Shown here: positions 51,179-60,053 of the stretch, piece by piece
Layout of the letters: each line of letters opens with the position of its first letter
Position numbering within the stretch: the stretch's first letter is position 1
Source: Sinorhizobium sojae CCBAU 05684
Lineage (GTDB): Bacteria > Pseudomonadota > Alphaproteobacteria > Rhizobiales > Rhizobiaceae
Length of the DNA: 64,000 bases
Direction of reading: 5' to 3'
Assembly: GCF_002288525.1 (NCBI RefSeq)
Contig: NZ_CP023067.1
Span: forward strand, 806,001 to 870,000
Notes under the pieces: generated by a model
What the model saw: only the letters and a program-made list of their open reading frames with translations
The model's database searches: none
What the model was told of the DNA's origin: nothing
Position numbers and translations under genes: made by a program

Positions 51179-51208
51179 AAGCCCGCGGAACTGGTGTTCC
51201 GCGGGCTT
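51179..51208. terminator. strong bidirectional terminator after hppA
   Basis: GCCCGCGGAAC-tggt-GTTCCGCGGGC with an A tract before and TTTCT after; 11-bp perfect stem, 21 bp downstream of the hppA stop. It could also stop transcripts from the convergent bamE side. Confidence 0.88.
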
Positions 51209-51218
51209 TCTGGCACCT

Positions 51219-51319
51219 ACAGCGCCGCGCGTCATTTCAGACGCGCAAAGGACGCTGCAACTCTTTGAACCTGCGCTTCGAGCTTTCCGAAAATCGGGTA
51301 CGATTTCGGGCCGATGCGC
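51219..51319 (+). repeat. RIME-like mosaic palindrome, modules A+C
   Basis: Module A hairpin with a gcgcgtc/gacgcgc stem (loop atttca) and module C with CCGAAAATCG/CGATTTCGG arms, ending ccgatgcgc. It fills the space between the hppA terminator and the bamE stop. Confidence 0.8.
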
Positions 51320-51335
51320 AAGAGGACCGATTTCG

Positions 51336-51845
51336 TCACAGGTCGCCGAAATTCCTGAAGAGGTTCCGCGCTGCACCCTGGCCGACACCGGGGCCCGTCA
51401 GCAGCTGGCCGAGGAAGCTTGTCTCCTTGCCGCCGGTCGGAGTCGTGCGCGACAGCATGTCGAAGACCTTGCCGTCCTGCAGCGTATAATGGGCGAGTTG
51501 GCTGACCACGCCTTCCTTGTCGAAATAGACGGCGAGGATCGACTGGTCGATGATCTTCGGCTTCATGAAGGCGACCGGCCGTTTGCGGGTCTGCGAAATG
51601 TAGTAGAATACCTCGTTATCGAAGGTCGCGGTCGTCGACGGCGTGCCGAGCGAGAGGAGGACCTGTTCGCGGCTCGATCCGACAGGCACGAGGTTCAGCG
51701 TTTCTTGGTCGACGACATAGCCCTGATGCAGGACTTCGCCGACATCGAGCGCCTGGCAGCCGGCAAGGGCCGCAGTGGAGAGCGAAGCCACGACCACGGC
51801 ACGGGCCAGTACTTTCAGGTGTGATGTCAAATACCGCTTCGTCAA
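51336..51845 (-). CDS. bamE: outer membrane assembly lipoprotein BamE (SmpA/OmlA)
   Basis: 169 aa from TTG 51845, chosen because AAGGGGAG lies 6 bp upstream; an ATG at 51884 is the alternative. The lipobox is LAGC. The SmpA/OmlA core is seen in GSSREQVLLSLGTPSTTATFDNEVFYYIS (in parts) and VYFDKEGVVSQLAHY. It belongs to the BAM complex, which inserts beta-barrel proteins. Confidence 0.88.
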   Translation of the reverse strand: MTKRYLTSHLKVLARAVVVASLSTAALAGCQALDVGEVLHQGYVVDQETLNLVPVGSSREQVLLSLGTPSTTATFDNEVFYYISQTRKRPVAFMKPKIIDQSILAVYFDKEGVVSQLAHYTLQDGKVFDMLSRTTPTGGKETSFLGQLLTGPGVGQGAARNLFRNFGDL

Positions 51846-51985
51846 CGACTGCTCCCCTTGGAGTAACGATGGCAGATCCGCCATTGCAATTCGTGCCTGC
51901 TTCGGTAAACCAGCTTCGGCTATCATGCAACAACGTGATGGGCGCTTACCCATCGATTTCAAGCAAGCCACGGCTGGCCTTTGTG

Positions 51986-52528
51986 ATGATTTTTGGACTG
52001 TTCAAGAGAAAAAGCGGCAACATTGCGATAGTGGAGCGCCAATATGCGCTTCTGACCGAGGCGGCGCGCCAACCGTTTCTCTATAGCGATCTTGATGTGC
52101 CCGATACGGTGATGGGGCGGTTCGAGATGCTCTCGGCGATGCTGATCCTCTATTTCCGGCGCACCCGCAGCTCGGCGCGCACCGGCCAGGAGATCGCGCA
52201 GGAGATCGTCGATGCCTTTTTCGAAGATGTCGACCATTCCATCCGCGAGCTTGGCATCGGCGATGCAGGCGTTCCAAAGAAGATGAAGAAGCTCGCCGGC
52301 ATGTTCTACGGACGGCTCGAATCCTACGCGGCTGCCCTCGACAGCGGCGACTGTCAGGCGCTTGCCGCAGCGCTCAGGCGCAACTTCCACCCTGAGAGGG
52401 AGGACGCGCCCTCGATGGCGGGGCTCGCCGCCTACCTCTTTCTCGTCGAGGAGGCGCTGTCGGGCACTCCGGAGGACGCGGTCGAAGTGGGCCAGTTGCG
52501 CATTCCGCCGGCAGGGCCGCGGGCCTGA
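51986..52528 (+). CDS. ubiquinol-cytochrome c chaperone family protein
   Basis: 180 aa from ATG 51986 (MIFGLFKRKSGNIAIVERQY). The segment LYSDLDVPDTVMGRFEMLSAMLILYFRR is typical of the CBP3/UQCC1 chaperone family for bc1 complex assembly. The open frame continues upstream to 51821, but that part has no family similarity. It lies divergent from bamE and 58 bp before yceD. Confidence 0.87.
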   Translation: MIFGLFKRKSGNIAIVERQYALLTEAARQPFLYSDLDVPDTVMGRFEMLSAMLILYFRRTRSSARTGQEIAQEIVDAFFEDVDHSIRELGIGDAGVPKKMKKLAGMFYGRLESYAAALDSGDCQALAAALRRNFHPEREDAPSMAGLAAYLFLVEEALSGTPEDAVEVGQLRIPPAGPRA

Positions 52529-52586
52529 CCGGCGGTCGAGAAGACTGCGCCCGCCCTGCGCGCGGCGCGGCAGCAAGGAATTGATC

Positions 52587-53138
52587 ATGAAGCACGAAAG
52601 CAATTCGGCATTCTCCTTCCCGGTGAAGGTAGGGCATATTTCGGCAAATCCCGTCAAAGTGCACGTGTCGGCAAACGAGGCGGAACGCCGCGCGCTTGCC
52701 GAGCTCTGGAAGGTCGACGGCGTGCACTCGCTCGACGCCGACCTCGAGATCGGGCGGTGGAAGAAGGACGGCGTGAGGATCAGGGGTGAGGTGCGCGCGC
52801 AGATCGTTCAGACCTGTGTGGTGACGCTCGATCCGGTCGAAGCGGATATTTGTGAGCCGGTCGAGGCGATCTTCGTTCCGGAAGGCTCGCGTCTGGCACG
52901 CCAGGCCGATAACGACGGCGGAGAGATGATTCTCGATCCGGGCGGCCCCGACATCCCCGACACCTTTGCCGGCGACACGATCGACGTCGGCGCGGTCGTC
53001 TGCGAATATGTGGCTCTGGCGATCGACCCCTATCCGCGCAAGGAGGGGATCGCTTTCGGCGAGCGCATCGAGAGTTCCGCCGAGGACGACAAGCGGCCTA
53101 ATCCGTTTGCGGTGCTCAAGGATTGGAAAAAGAAATGA
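52587..53138 (+). CDS. YceD (DUF177) family protein
   Basis: 183 aa from ATG 52587. The family core is IVQTCVVTLDPVEADICEPV and the Asp-rich DVGAVVCEYVALAIDPYPRKEG. YceD has been implicated in 23S rRNA accumulation in plants and bacteria. In many bacteria it precedes rpmF and plsX; here no rpmF lies between it and plsX. Confidence 0.86.
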   Translation: MKHESNSAFSFPVKVGHISANPVKVHVSANEAERRALAELWKVDGVHSLDADLEIGRWKKDGVRIRGEVRAQIVQTCVVTLDPVEADICEPVEAIFVPEGSRLARQADNDGGEMILDPGGPDIPDTFAGDTIDVGAVVCEYVALAIDPYPRKEGIAFGERIESSAEDDKRPNPFAVLKDWKKK

Positions 53139-53335
53139 AGGGGTGCGGGCGCGGCCTACAATTCGGTTGTCACGCAAGCGAAAAGCAGTATTTTGGCCCG
53201 GCTCCAGCCAAGGGGTCGCAGTGCCGGGACGTTGTATGCTGGCCCGAGTGTCAGAAGGAACGCGGGATCGCTGCCGCTTGAAGAATGCGCCGCGGCCAGA
53301 CGCGTCGCATGGCGGGAAAAAGGGATAAGACACGC

Positions 53336-54379
53336 GTGGTCAGAATTTCACTTGACGTGATGGGCGGCGACTATGGTCCTGAAGTCGTCATCCCGGGCGC
53401 AGCAAGGGCGCTCGAACGTCATCCGGACATCAGATTCGTTCTGTTCGGCCAGGAATCGCGGTGCGCCGAACTGCTGGCGAAACATCCGAAGCTTCAGGCC
53501 GCGAGCACCTTCCACGATTGCGAGGTCGCGGTCGGCATGGATGAGAAGCCGAGCCAGGCGCTCAGGCGCGGGCGCGGCAAGTCGAGCATGTGGAAAGCCA
53601 TCGACGCGATCAATGCCGACGAGGCGGATGTCGTGGTTTCCGCAGGCAATACCGGCGCGCTGATGGCGATGTCGGTTTTCTGTCTCAGGACAATGCAGGG
53701 CATTCAGCGTCCGGCGATCGCCGCCATCTGGCCAACGCTCAAGGGCGAAAGCATCGTCCTCGACGTCGGCGCGACGATCGGCGCGGATGCGCAGCAGCTC
53801 ATGGATTTCGCCCTGATGGGCGGCGCGATGGCCCGCGCCCTCTTCGAGGTCGAGCGCCCGTCGGTCGGCCTGTTGAATGTCGGCGTCGAAGAGATCAAGG
53901 GCCAGGAAGAGGTCAAGGAGGCCGGCCGGCTTATCCGCGAAGCCAATGTCGAGGGAATCGACTATTATGGCTTCGTCGAGGGGGACGACATCGGCCGCGG
54001 TACCGTGGACGTGGTCGTAACCGAAGGGTTCTCAGGCAATATCGCGCTCAAGGCAGCGGAAGGCACCGCCCGGCAAATCGCTGAATATCTCCGCGCTGCC
54101 ATGTCGCGCACGCTCCTCGCCAAGGTCGGTTATATCTTCGCCAAGGGCGCCTTCGATCGGCTGCGCGAGAAGATGGATCCCCGCAAGGTCAATGGCGGCG
54201 TCTTCCTGGGTCTCAACGGTATCGTCATCAAGAGCCATGGCGGCACGGATGCCGAGGGTTTCGCCGCGGCCATCGACGTCGGCTACGACATGGTCAAGAA
54301 CGGCCTGAAGGCCAAGATCGAGACCGACCTGGCGCGCTATCACGGCACCCAGCCGTCGGAGGCCCTTCCACGGGCTTGA
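53336..54379 (+). CDS. plsX: phosphate acyltransferase PlsX
   Basis: 347 aa from GTG 53336, giving [20 protein letters not shown], the usual PlsX N-terminus; AAGGGATAAG lies upstream. ATG 53309 would add nine residues. It converts acyl-ACP to acyl-phosphate for PlsY in phospholipid synthesis. Only 17 bp separate it from fabH. Confidence 0.94.
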   Translation: MVRISLDVMGGDYGPEVVIPGAARALERHPDIRFVLFGQESRCAELLAKHPKLQAASTFHDCEVAVGMDEKPSQALRRGRGKSSMWKAIDAINADEADVVVSAGNTGALMAMSVFCLRTMQGIQRPAIAAIWPTLKGESIVLDVGATIGADAQQLMDFALMGGAMARALFEVERPSVGLLNVGVEEIKGQEEVKEAGRLIREANVEGIDYYGFVEGDDIGRGTVDVVVTEGFSGNIALKAAEGTARQIAEYLRAAMSRTLLAKVGYIFAKGAFDRLREKMDPRKVNGGVFLGLNGIVIKSHGGTDAEGFAAAIDVGYDMVKNGLKAKIETDLARYHGTQPSEALPRA

Positions 54380-54396
54380 ATGAAAGGTTTAAGCAG

Positions 54397-55368
54397 ATGA
54401 TCCGTTCTGTCGTTCGCGGTTTCGGCGCAGCGTTGCCGAAGCGGGTGATGACCAATAAGGAAATGGAATCCAGGGTCGATACGACCGATGAGTGGATCGT
54501 GCAGCGGACCGGCATTCGCCAGCGCTACATCGCCGGCGAGGGCGAGACGACGGCCTCGCTGGGCGAGGGAGCGGCTCGCGCCGCCCTTCAGCGGGCCGGG
54601 CTGACCCCGGACGATCTCGACCTGATCATCGTCGCGACCTCGACCCCCGACAACACCTTCCCGGCAACAGCGGTCAATATCCAGAACCGTCTCGGCATGC
54701 GCCATGGGGCGGCGTTCGACCTGCAGGCGGTCTGCTCCGGATTCGTCTATGCGGTTGCAACGGCGGATGCCTATATCCGTGGCGGTCTTGCCAGACGCGC
54801 TCTAGTGATCGGCGCCGAGACCTTCTCGCGCATTCTCGACTGGTCCGACCGCACGACCTGCGTACTCTTCGGGGACGGCGCCGGCGCCCTTATCCTCGAA
54901 GCCCGGCAAGGCGAGGGCACCAATGCCGATCGCGGCGTTCTGACCGCGCAGCTGCGCTCCGACGGCGTCCACGGCGACAAGCTCTATGTCGACGGCGGCC
55001 CGTCGACGACCGGTACGGTCGGCCATCTTCGCATGGAGGGACGCGAGGTCTTCAAGCATGCGGTCGGAATGATCACCGATGTGATCGAGGCCGCTTTCGA
55101 GGCGACGGGGACGACGGCCGACGATGTCGACTGGCTCGTTCCCCACCAGGCCAATCGCCGCATCATCGACGGCTCGGCCAAGAAGCTCGGCATCCCACCC
55201 GAAAAGGTTGTCGTCACCGTGGACCAGCATGGCAACACGTCCGCGGCCTCCATTCCGCTCGCGCTCGACACGGCCGCTGCCGACGGCCGGATCAAGAAGG
55301 GCGACCTCGTGATGCTTGAGGCCATGGGCGGCGGGTTCACCTGGGGTTCGATTCTCATCCGCTGGTAA
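54397..55368 (+). CDS. fabH: 3-oxoacyl-ACP synthase III FabH
   Basis: 323 aa. The catalytic triad is Cys113 (AVCSGFVYA), His250 (PHQANRRI) and Asn280 ([10 protein letters not shown]). It starts fatty acid synthesis by condensing acetyl-CoA with malonyl-ACP. ATG 54397 ([14 protein letters not shown]) fits family starts. Confidence 0.96.
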   Translation: MIRSVVRGFGAALPKRVMTNKEMESRVDTTDEWIVQRTGIRQRYIAGEGETTASLGEGAARAALQRAGLTPDDLDLIIVATSTPDNTFPATAVNIQNRLGMRHGAAFDLQAVCSGFVYAVATADAYIRGGLARRALVIGAETFSRILDWSDRTTCVLFGDGAGALILEARQGEGTNADRGVLTAQLRSDGVHGDKLYVDGGPSTTGTVGHLRMEGREVFKHAVGMITDVIEAAFEATGTTADDVDWLVPHQANRRIIDGSAKKLGIPPEKVVVTVDQHGNTSAASIPLALDTAAADGRIKKGDLVMLEAMGGGFTWGSILIRW

Positions 55369-55401
55369 GGCGCAAAGAAAATAATTGAAGTAAGGCAGGC
55401 G

Positions 55402-55430
55402 CTTGACCGGAAAAGGCAAGGGCAATAGTC
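55402..55430 (+). promoter_or_regulatory. candidate promoter of ihfA
   Basis: CTTGAC (55402-55407), 17-bp spacer, ATAGTC (55425-55430). It lies 40 bp before the ihfA start in the 102-bp gap after fabH. Confidence 0.42.
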
Positions 55431-55470
55431 TTCTTCCGCTGATCGGCATGCCAGACACCGGTGGGGGAAG

Positions 55471-55809
55471 ATGAGCGGAAAAACAGTAACGCGGGCGGAC
55501 TTGGCTGAGTCGGTTTTTCGCAAGGTCGGATTGTCTCGGACGGAATCCGCCGAACTTGTGGAGACCGTCATCGACGAGATCTGCAACGCTATCGTGCGTG
55601 GCGAGAGCGTGAAGCTGTCTTCCTTCGCAACTTTCCAGGTGCGCGACAAGAACGAACGCATCGGGCGCAACCCGAAGACCGGCGAGGAAGTGCCGATTTC
55701 GCCGCGCCGTGTCATGACCTTCAAGGCGTCGAATGTCTTGAAGCAGCGGGTGCTGAAGGCGCATCTGAGCCGCAAGGCCAAGAAGAAGCAAGCCGACGTG
55801 GCTTCGTGA
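55471..55809 (+). CDS. ihfA: integration host factor alpha subunit
   Basis: 112 aa. The HU/IHF fold is shown by [20 protein letters not shown], and the DNA-bending arm by [24 protein letters not shown] with the intercalating Pro. It has a basic C-terminal tail (SRKAKKKQ). It bends DNA as a heterodimer with IhfB. Confidence 0.95.
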   Translation: MSGKTVTRADLAESVFRKVGLSRTESAELVETVIDEICNAIVRGESVKLSSFATFQVRDKNERIGRNPKTGEEVPISPRRVMTFKASNVLKQRVLKAHLSRKAKKKQADVAS

Positions 55810-55875
55810 TCGTGGCAAATGTGGTTGAAAACCTCTCCATAAGCCATTGAAATCGGCCTGATTCGTGCGATCATC

Positions 55876-55898
55876 GCGCAATGATCCGTTCATTGCGC
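55876..55898 (+). other. 9-bp stem-loop between ihfA and the MerR gene
   Basis: GCGCAATGA-tccgt-TCATTGCGC, 67 bp after the ihfA stop and 121 bp before the MerR gene start. There is no T tract, so terminator or operator are both possible. Confidence 0.45.
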
Positions 55899-56019
55899 AG
55901 GCTAATCGCTCACCGCTAACCGCTGCAGATTTTCCTCCGGGCCGCACCGAGGAAGACGTAGCGATCCAAGCGGTTACAGCGGTCGGGTGCGCATATCGCC
56001 GTGTAGAGATGGGGACGAT

Positions 56020-56550
56020 ATGGAAAAGAGCCCGGATGCCTTCCGTACCATCAGCGAGGTCGCAGACGAACTCGATCTGCCACAGCACGTGCTGAGGTTC
56101 TGGGAAACGCGCTTCCAGCAGATCAAGCCAATGAAGCGCGGCGGCGGCCGGCGCTATTACCGCCCGGAGGACGTCGACCTGCTCAAGGGCATCCGGCATC
56201 TGCTCTATGACCACGGCTACACGATCAAGGGCGTGCAGAAGCTCCTGAAGGCCAATGGCAACAAGTTCGTCGCCGCCATCGCAAGCGGCGATCTTGCGAC
56301 CGTCGAGGCCCTTGCGGCGTCCAGCCACGAGGAACCGGCGCCGCCGAAGGTGGGCATCGCCGACGAGGACCAGATCGTCGGCCGCGCCAAGGCGCCGCCA
56401 AGCCGTCGCTTCTTCTCCTTCGGCGGCGGCGGCGACGACGCGGATATCTCGATCGGCAAGGCATCCGTCAGCAAGGAAGACCGGGCGCTGCTGCAGGAGG
56501 CGCTTTATGACCTGCTCGAATGCAAGCGGCTGCTCGACCAGGTACGGTGA
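56020..56550 (+). CDS. MerR family transcriptional regulator
   Basis: 176 aa from ATG 56020, with GGGGACG upstream. The helix-turn-helix is [22 protein letters not shown], and [21 protein letters not shown] forms the wing and second helix. There is no metal-binding C-terminal loop; the tail has a Gly-rich segment ([10 protein letters not shown]) and a helix. The target is unknown. Its position after ihfA is common in Rhizobiales. Confidence 0.88.
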   Translation: MEKSPDAFRTISEVADELDLPQHVLRFWETRFQQIKPMKRGGGRRYYRPEDVDLLKGIRHLLYDHGYTIKGVQKLLKANGNKFVAAIASGDLATVEALAASSHEEPAPPKVGIADEDQIVGRAKAPPSRRFFSFGGGGDDADISIGKASVSKEDRALLQEALYDLLECKRLLDQVR

Positions 56551-56607
56551 TTCGGTCGAAGGGGCTCAAGGCCCTCGATTGAAGCCTGAAGCCGATATCA
56601 GGTGCAT

Positions 56608-56808
56608 TCAGGAAGGGTTCTCCATGTCGCCCGTCGCACTTGGCGGGGTTTCGTCGACCGGCCCCGATCCGTCCGGTTCGCCCGTCGTGTCCTCGATCCG
56701 CGACTCATCGGCGGCGGGGAACCTTCCGACGTAGACATAGAAGACGGCGCTCGCGATAATGATGACGGCGGCGACGATCAAAGCGAGCCGCTCCCAGCGT
56801 CTGGTCAT
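56608..56808 (-). CDS. small single-pass membrane protein (66 aa)
   Basis: MTRRWERLALIVAAVIIIAS begins an N-terminal TM helix (about residues 8-30), followed by an acidic, Pro-rich hydrophilic tail of about 35 residues. GAGAAGAGA precedes the ATG. No family is recognised. A GGAAC-N18-TT sequence upstream fits the RpoE2 general-stress promoter of Sinorhizobium. Confidence 0.65.
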   Translation of the reverse strand: MTRRWERLALIVAAVIIIASAVFYVYVGRFPAADESRIEDTTGEPDGSGPVDETPPSATGDMENPS

Positions 56809-56836
56809 GTTCTCTTCTCCGATCGGTCGGCGTCAG

Positions 56837-56861
56837 AATCTCTGCGGAGTTAAAATGTTCC
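56837..56861 (-). promoter_or_regulatory. candidate RpoE2 (ECF sigma) promoter
   Basis: On the minus strand GGAAC (56861-56857), 18 bp, then TT (56838-56837), as in the RpoE2 consensus. The start codon of the 66-aa protein is 28 bp further on. Confidence 0.45.
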
Positions 56862-56903
56862 TGCGCGCCCAGCACCACGCCGGAATATGTTCCTGCGCGC
56901 CCA
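56855..56903. repeat. 17-bp direct repeat pair
   Basis: ATGTTCCTGCGCGCCCA occurs identically at 56855-56871 and 56887-56903, 32 bp apart start to start (about three helical turns). The proximal copy contains the -35 of the putative RpoE2 promoter. Confidence 0.75.
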
Positions 56904-57049
56904 CGGGTTAATGCCGCGCCATCGTAACGCATTTCGGGATTTTCTCGGGACCTTTGCGCCGACTTTCGTACTTGTAGCGCTTTTGTTCCGATTTTGACGC
57001 ATGCGGAAATCTCCGATACGTCTTTAAGTGATTGATCGTCGGGGGAAAA

Positions 57050-57126
<77 letters not shown>

Positions 57127-57302
57127 ACCCGCTTTGTTACAAGCCCGCTCTCATTAGTCGGATCGCTTGGTCGGCGCAAGGGAAAAATAGAATTGCCGTG
57201 TCCCGATCTCCGATCGGCTTTGCTGCTCGAATGCATCGTTTTGTGATTTGGATCGCGGTCCTGCCGCGGATACACTACGCCGGCAACAGCAGGAGAAGCC
57301 CG

Positions 57303-57518
57303 ATGAAGAGCATCCTCGTACTTGCAGCCGCCTTCGCCCTGTCGACGACGGTGGCGTCCGCCGCGTGCCTTGGACATGCCGACGTCACGGCATCCGCCTA
57401 CGCGGTGGACAAGGAGGTCACGACGGCGAGCGTGACGAAAGCCGAACAGTCCACCCCGAGTGATGACCTCCTCCTGCAGCGGAAGCTGCAGCAAGGCGAA
57501 GCGGCCGCTGAAGAATAG
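57303..57518 (+). CDS. small secreted protein of unknown function (71 aa)
   Basis: Starts MKSILVLAAAFALSTTVASA with AGGAGAAG upstream; cleavage is probably after ASA, leaving about 50 residues with one Cys near the new N-terminus. The mature part is rich in Ala, Thr, Ser and Gln. Family unknown. Confidence 0.68.
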   Translation: MKSILVLAAAFALSTTVASAACLGHADVTASAYAVDKEVTTASVTKAEQSTPSDDLLLQRKLQQGEAAAEE

Positions 57519-57538
57519 GCAGCACAGCGCCGAATAGA

Positions 57539-57573
57539 GGGCCTCACAGCGCGCTCGCCGCGCTTCGAGGCCC
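57539..57573 (+). terminator. stem-loop after the 71-aa protein gene
   Basis: GGGCCTC (57539-57545) and GAGGCCC (57567-57573), with an inner GCGC/GCGC pair, followed by GCTCTCTTTA. It lies 20 bp after the stop. Confidence 0.5.
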
Positions 57574-57630
57574 GCTCTCTTTATGTATACGTAATCCGCT
57601 CCGCTTGCGGCGCCGCGTACGCGAGCGGCT

Positions 57631-58812
57631 TCAGCCGCGCCGCCGTGCCGCCAGACGCCGATAGATCTCCTCCGTCCGGTCGAGCATCTGCCCGAGCGTG
57701 AAGCGGTTCTTGCGGGCTTCTGCGGCTTCGGCGAGCTCCGCATATCTCTCCGGATCGGTGGCGGCGATCATCGCCTTGGCGAGCTGCGAGACGTCGTCGC
57801 TGTTTTCGACGATGAAGCCGTTTTCGCCGTGGTCGACCGCGGTATGCGCGCCGCCGACGTTTGAAATGATGATCGGCCGCGCGGCGGCAGCCGCTTCGAG
57901 CATGACGTAGGACATGGCCTCATAGCGGCTCGGCATGACGAGCAGGTCGAAGGCGCAGACGGCCTGCGGGCCGGTGAACGCGGAGGTGAGGTGAATGCGC
58001 TCCTTCAATCCGCTTTCGGCAATGTATCTCCGGAGTTCTTCTTCCGCTTCGCCGGAGCCGACCATCACCAGGTGGCTGTTGCCGACCGAATGGGCGACGC
58101 GCTGAAAGGCCTCAAGCAGGCGCTCCGGCGCCTTCTGCGCCGCGAGCCGGCCGATGAAGCCATAAACGAAGGCGTCGGCCGGAATGCCGAAGCTCACGCG
58201 CACCGTCTGCGCCATCTCAGGGGAGGGGGCGAGAACGCCGTTGACGACGACCGACATCCGCGCTTCCGGAATTCCGATCGAGAGAGCGTGGGCGCGTTCG
58301 TCCTCGGAAACGGCGATCAGATGATCGGTATAGAACCAGGCGAGCGCCGTTTCGACCGCGCCATAGATCAACCTGCCGCCGCGCCCGAGCGTCGGGTCCA
58401 TGGTGCGGAAGGCGTGTGGCGTGTAGACGCGCGGCACGTGCCGGCCTGGAAACCTCAGGCGTGTCAAGGCTCCGGCCTTGGAGCTGTGGCCGTGAATGAC
58501 ATCGAATGGTTCGGCCCCGCGAATGATCCGCTGGATGGCGCTGAATGCCGGCAGGTCGGAAGGGCCTGGCGCGCGATGCATATCGACCACGTGCACGGCG
58601 GGAAGGCCGATTTCCGTCAACTCGCGCACGAAGCCGTCCTCCGCGCGCAGGGGCGAATAGATCGCCTCGACATGATGGCCGCGCGCATGCATGCCACGGC
58701 AGAGATCGAGGAAATGCCGCCCCGATCCCCCACCACTCGGTTCGAGGACCTGGAGGAGGCGCAGCGCAGCGGCTGCCGGTCTGTCGGTCGTCTGAGGTGA
58801 TTTCATGCTCAT
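57631..58812 (-). CDS. glycosyltransferase family 4 protein
   Basis: 393 aa. N-terminal GT-B domain motif LEPSGGGSGRHFLDLCRGMHARGH; C-terminal sugar-nucleotide-binding part with FIGRLAAQKAPERLLEAF and the EX7E-type MPSRYEAMSYVMLEAAAA. ATG 58812 overlaps the stop of the preceding polymerase-like gene (ATGA). It is the last gene of the minus-strand polysaccharide operon. Confidence 0.9.
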   Translation of the reverse strand: MSMKSPQTTDRPAAAALRLLQVLEPSGGGSGRHFLDLCRGMHARGHHVEAIYSPLRAEDGFVRELTEIGLPAVHVVDMHRAPGPSDLPAFSAIQRIIRGAEPFDVIHGHSSKAGALTRLRFPGRHVPRVYTPHAFRTMDPTLGRGGRLIYGAVETALAWFYTDHLIAVSEDERAHALSIGIPEARMSVVVNGVLAPSPEMAQTVRVSFGIPADAFVYGFIGRLAAQKAPERLLEAFQRVAHSVGNSHLVMVGSGEAEEELRRYIAESGLKERIHLTSAFTGPQAVCAFDLLVMPSRYEAMSYVMLEAAAAARPIIISNVGGAHTAVDHGENGFIVENSDDVSQLAKAMIAATDPERYAELAEAAEARKNRFTLGQMLDRTEEIYRRLAARRRG

Positions 58813-60053
58813 GCAAGCCTATGGGCACGCGCCTGCCGGCGGCTGCGGTATTCGAGCGCAGCGCATCCCCAGATGACGCCGAGCAGCATATAGAAATGGC
58901 GCCAATGGTCGGTGTCGATGACATTGCCGATGCCGACATGGCCGATCAGCGTGATCCAGGCGATCATCAGATAAGGCTGCCAGGGCCGGTCGAGCAGCAG
59001 GAATCGAAAGCCGAGTGAAAGCGTCCAGAGGATCAGCGTCACGTAAGCCGCGAAGCCGAGCCAGCCGTAGGATGTCAGGCACTTCAGCCAGATATTGTGC
59101 TCGTCTTCCGGAAAGATCGTGCTGAAAACCATGGGTCCGATGCCGAGCGGCTTCTCCATCGACATGAGAAAACCGATCCGGTGGCGCGCGAAGCGGCCGA
59201 GATGCCCACCGTCATAGTCCTGTACCAGCTGGGTGCGGTTCGAGAAGAGCGATGAAACCTGCTCCGACTGCAGAGCAACCGCCAGGGCCGCCGCAATGAA
59301 GAGGATGCCGCAGAGCGCCAGCACGAGAATTCTGAGGCGGAACAGGCCGCTCCGCTCCTTCAGGAGCATGATGAAGACGAGAGCGAGGACGCCGAAAAGA
59401 TTGAGCGCCCAGGCCGCTCGCGAAAAGGAGAGGAAAACGCCGAGCGTCAGCACGAGCAGCCCGGCTATCTTCAGCGGAGCACGCTGGATCGGCTGCGTAA
59501 GGAGCCCGTAGAGCAGGTAGAGCGCCGGCGCGGCGAGAAAGGGCCCGAAGACGTTCGGGTCCTGAAACGCCCCCTTTGCCCGATCGTAGAGCGTGAAGCT
59601 GCTCGCCCCTGGGATCGCGCCGAAATAGCCGAGAATGCCGAGAAGGGCGGTAATGACCGCGGCCGCGACCCAGGCATCGAAGATTAGCTGCAGCCGCCGG
59701 TGGCGCTCCTCGATGATGGCGGCGAAGAAGACGGCCGAGAGCGCGAGAAAGCCGGATACGGCCATATAGATCGGCGCGTCCGAAAGGTCGGCCATGACCG
59801 TCAACGACAGAATGCCTCCGATCATGAAGAGGATGAGCAAGGCGAGCAGAGGGGCGGTGGCGCGCGAAATCCTCAGGCCGAACAGCGCCCAGAGACCGAT
59901 GAGTCCGGTCAGGAACACTTCATAAGGTGCCGGCTCCGCGATCACGAAGCCCGAGCTGAAGACGGCAAGCGCCACCAGGCCGGAGCCGACGATCGAAACC
60001 GTTGCAAGCTGGGGCCGGATTACGGCGGGATGGGGAACGCTGGCGGTGCTCAA
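58809..60053 (-). CDS. O-antigen ligase/polymerase (Wzy-like) family protein
   Basis: 414 aa with about eleven TM helices and a large periplasmic loop (about residues 265-335). The family's conserved segments are LSFSRAAWALNLFG and the loop HLGRFARHRIGFLMSMEKPLGIGP, followed by EDEHNIWLKCLTSYGWLG. It starts at TTG 60053, overlapping the upstream stop (TTGA); no nearby ATG exists. It probably polymerises or ligates the repeat unit in the periplasm. Confidence 0.85.
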   Translation of the reverse strand: MSTASVPHPAVIRPQLATVSIVGSGLVALAVFSSGFVIAEPAPYEVFLTGLIGLWALFGLRISRATAPLLALLILFMIGGILSLTVMADLSDAPIYMAVSGFLALSAVFFAAIIEERHRRLQLIFDAWVAAAVITALLGILGYFGAIPGASSFTLYDRAKGAFQDPNVFGPFLAAPALYLLYGLLTQPIQRAPLKIAGLLVLTLGVFLSFSRAAWALNLFGVLALVFIMLLKERSGLFRLRILVLALCGILFIAAALAVALQSEQVSSLFSNRTQLVQDYDGGHLGRFARHRIGFLMSMEKPLGIGPMVFSTIFPEDEHNIWLKCLTSYGWLGFAAYVTLILWTLSLGFRFLLLDRPWQPYLMIAWITLIGHVGIGNVIDTDHWRHFYMLLGVIWGCAALEYRSRRQARAHRLA

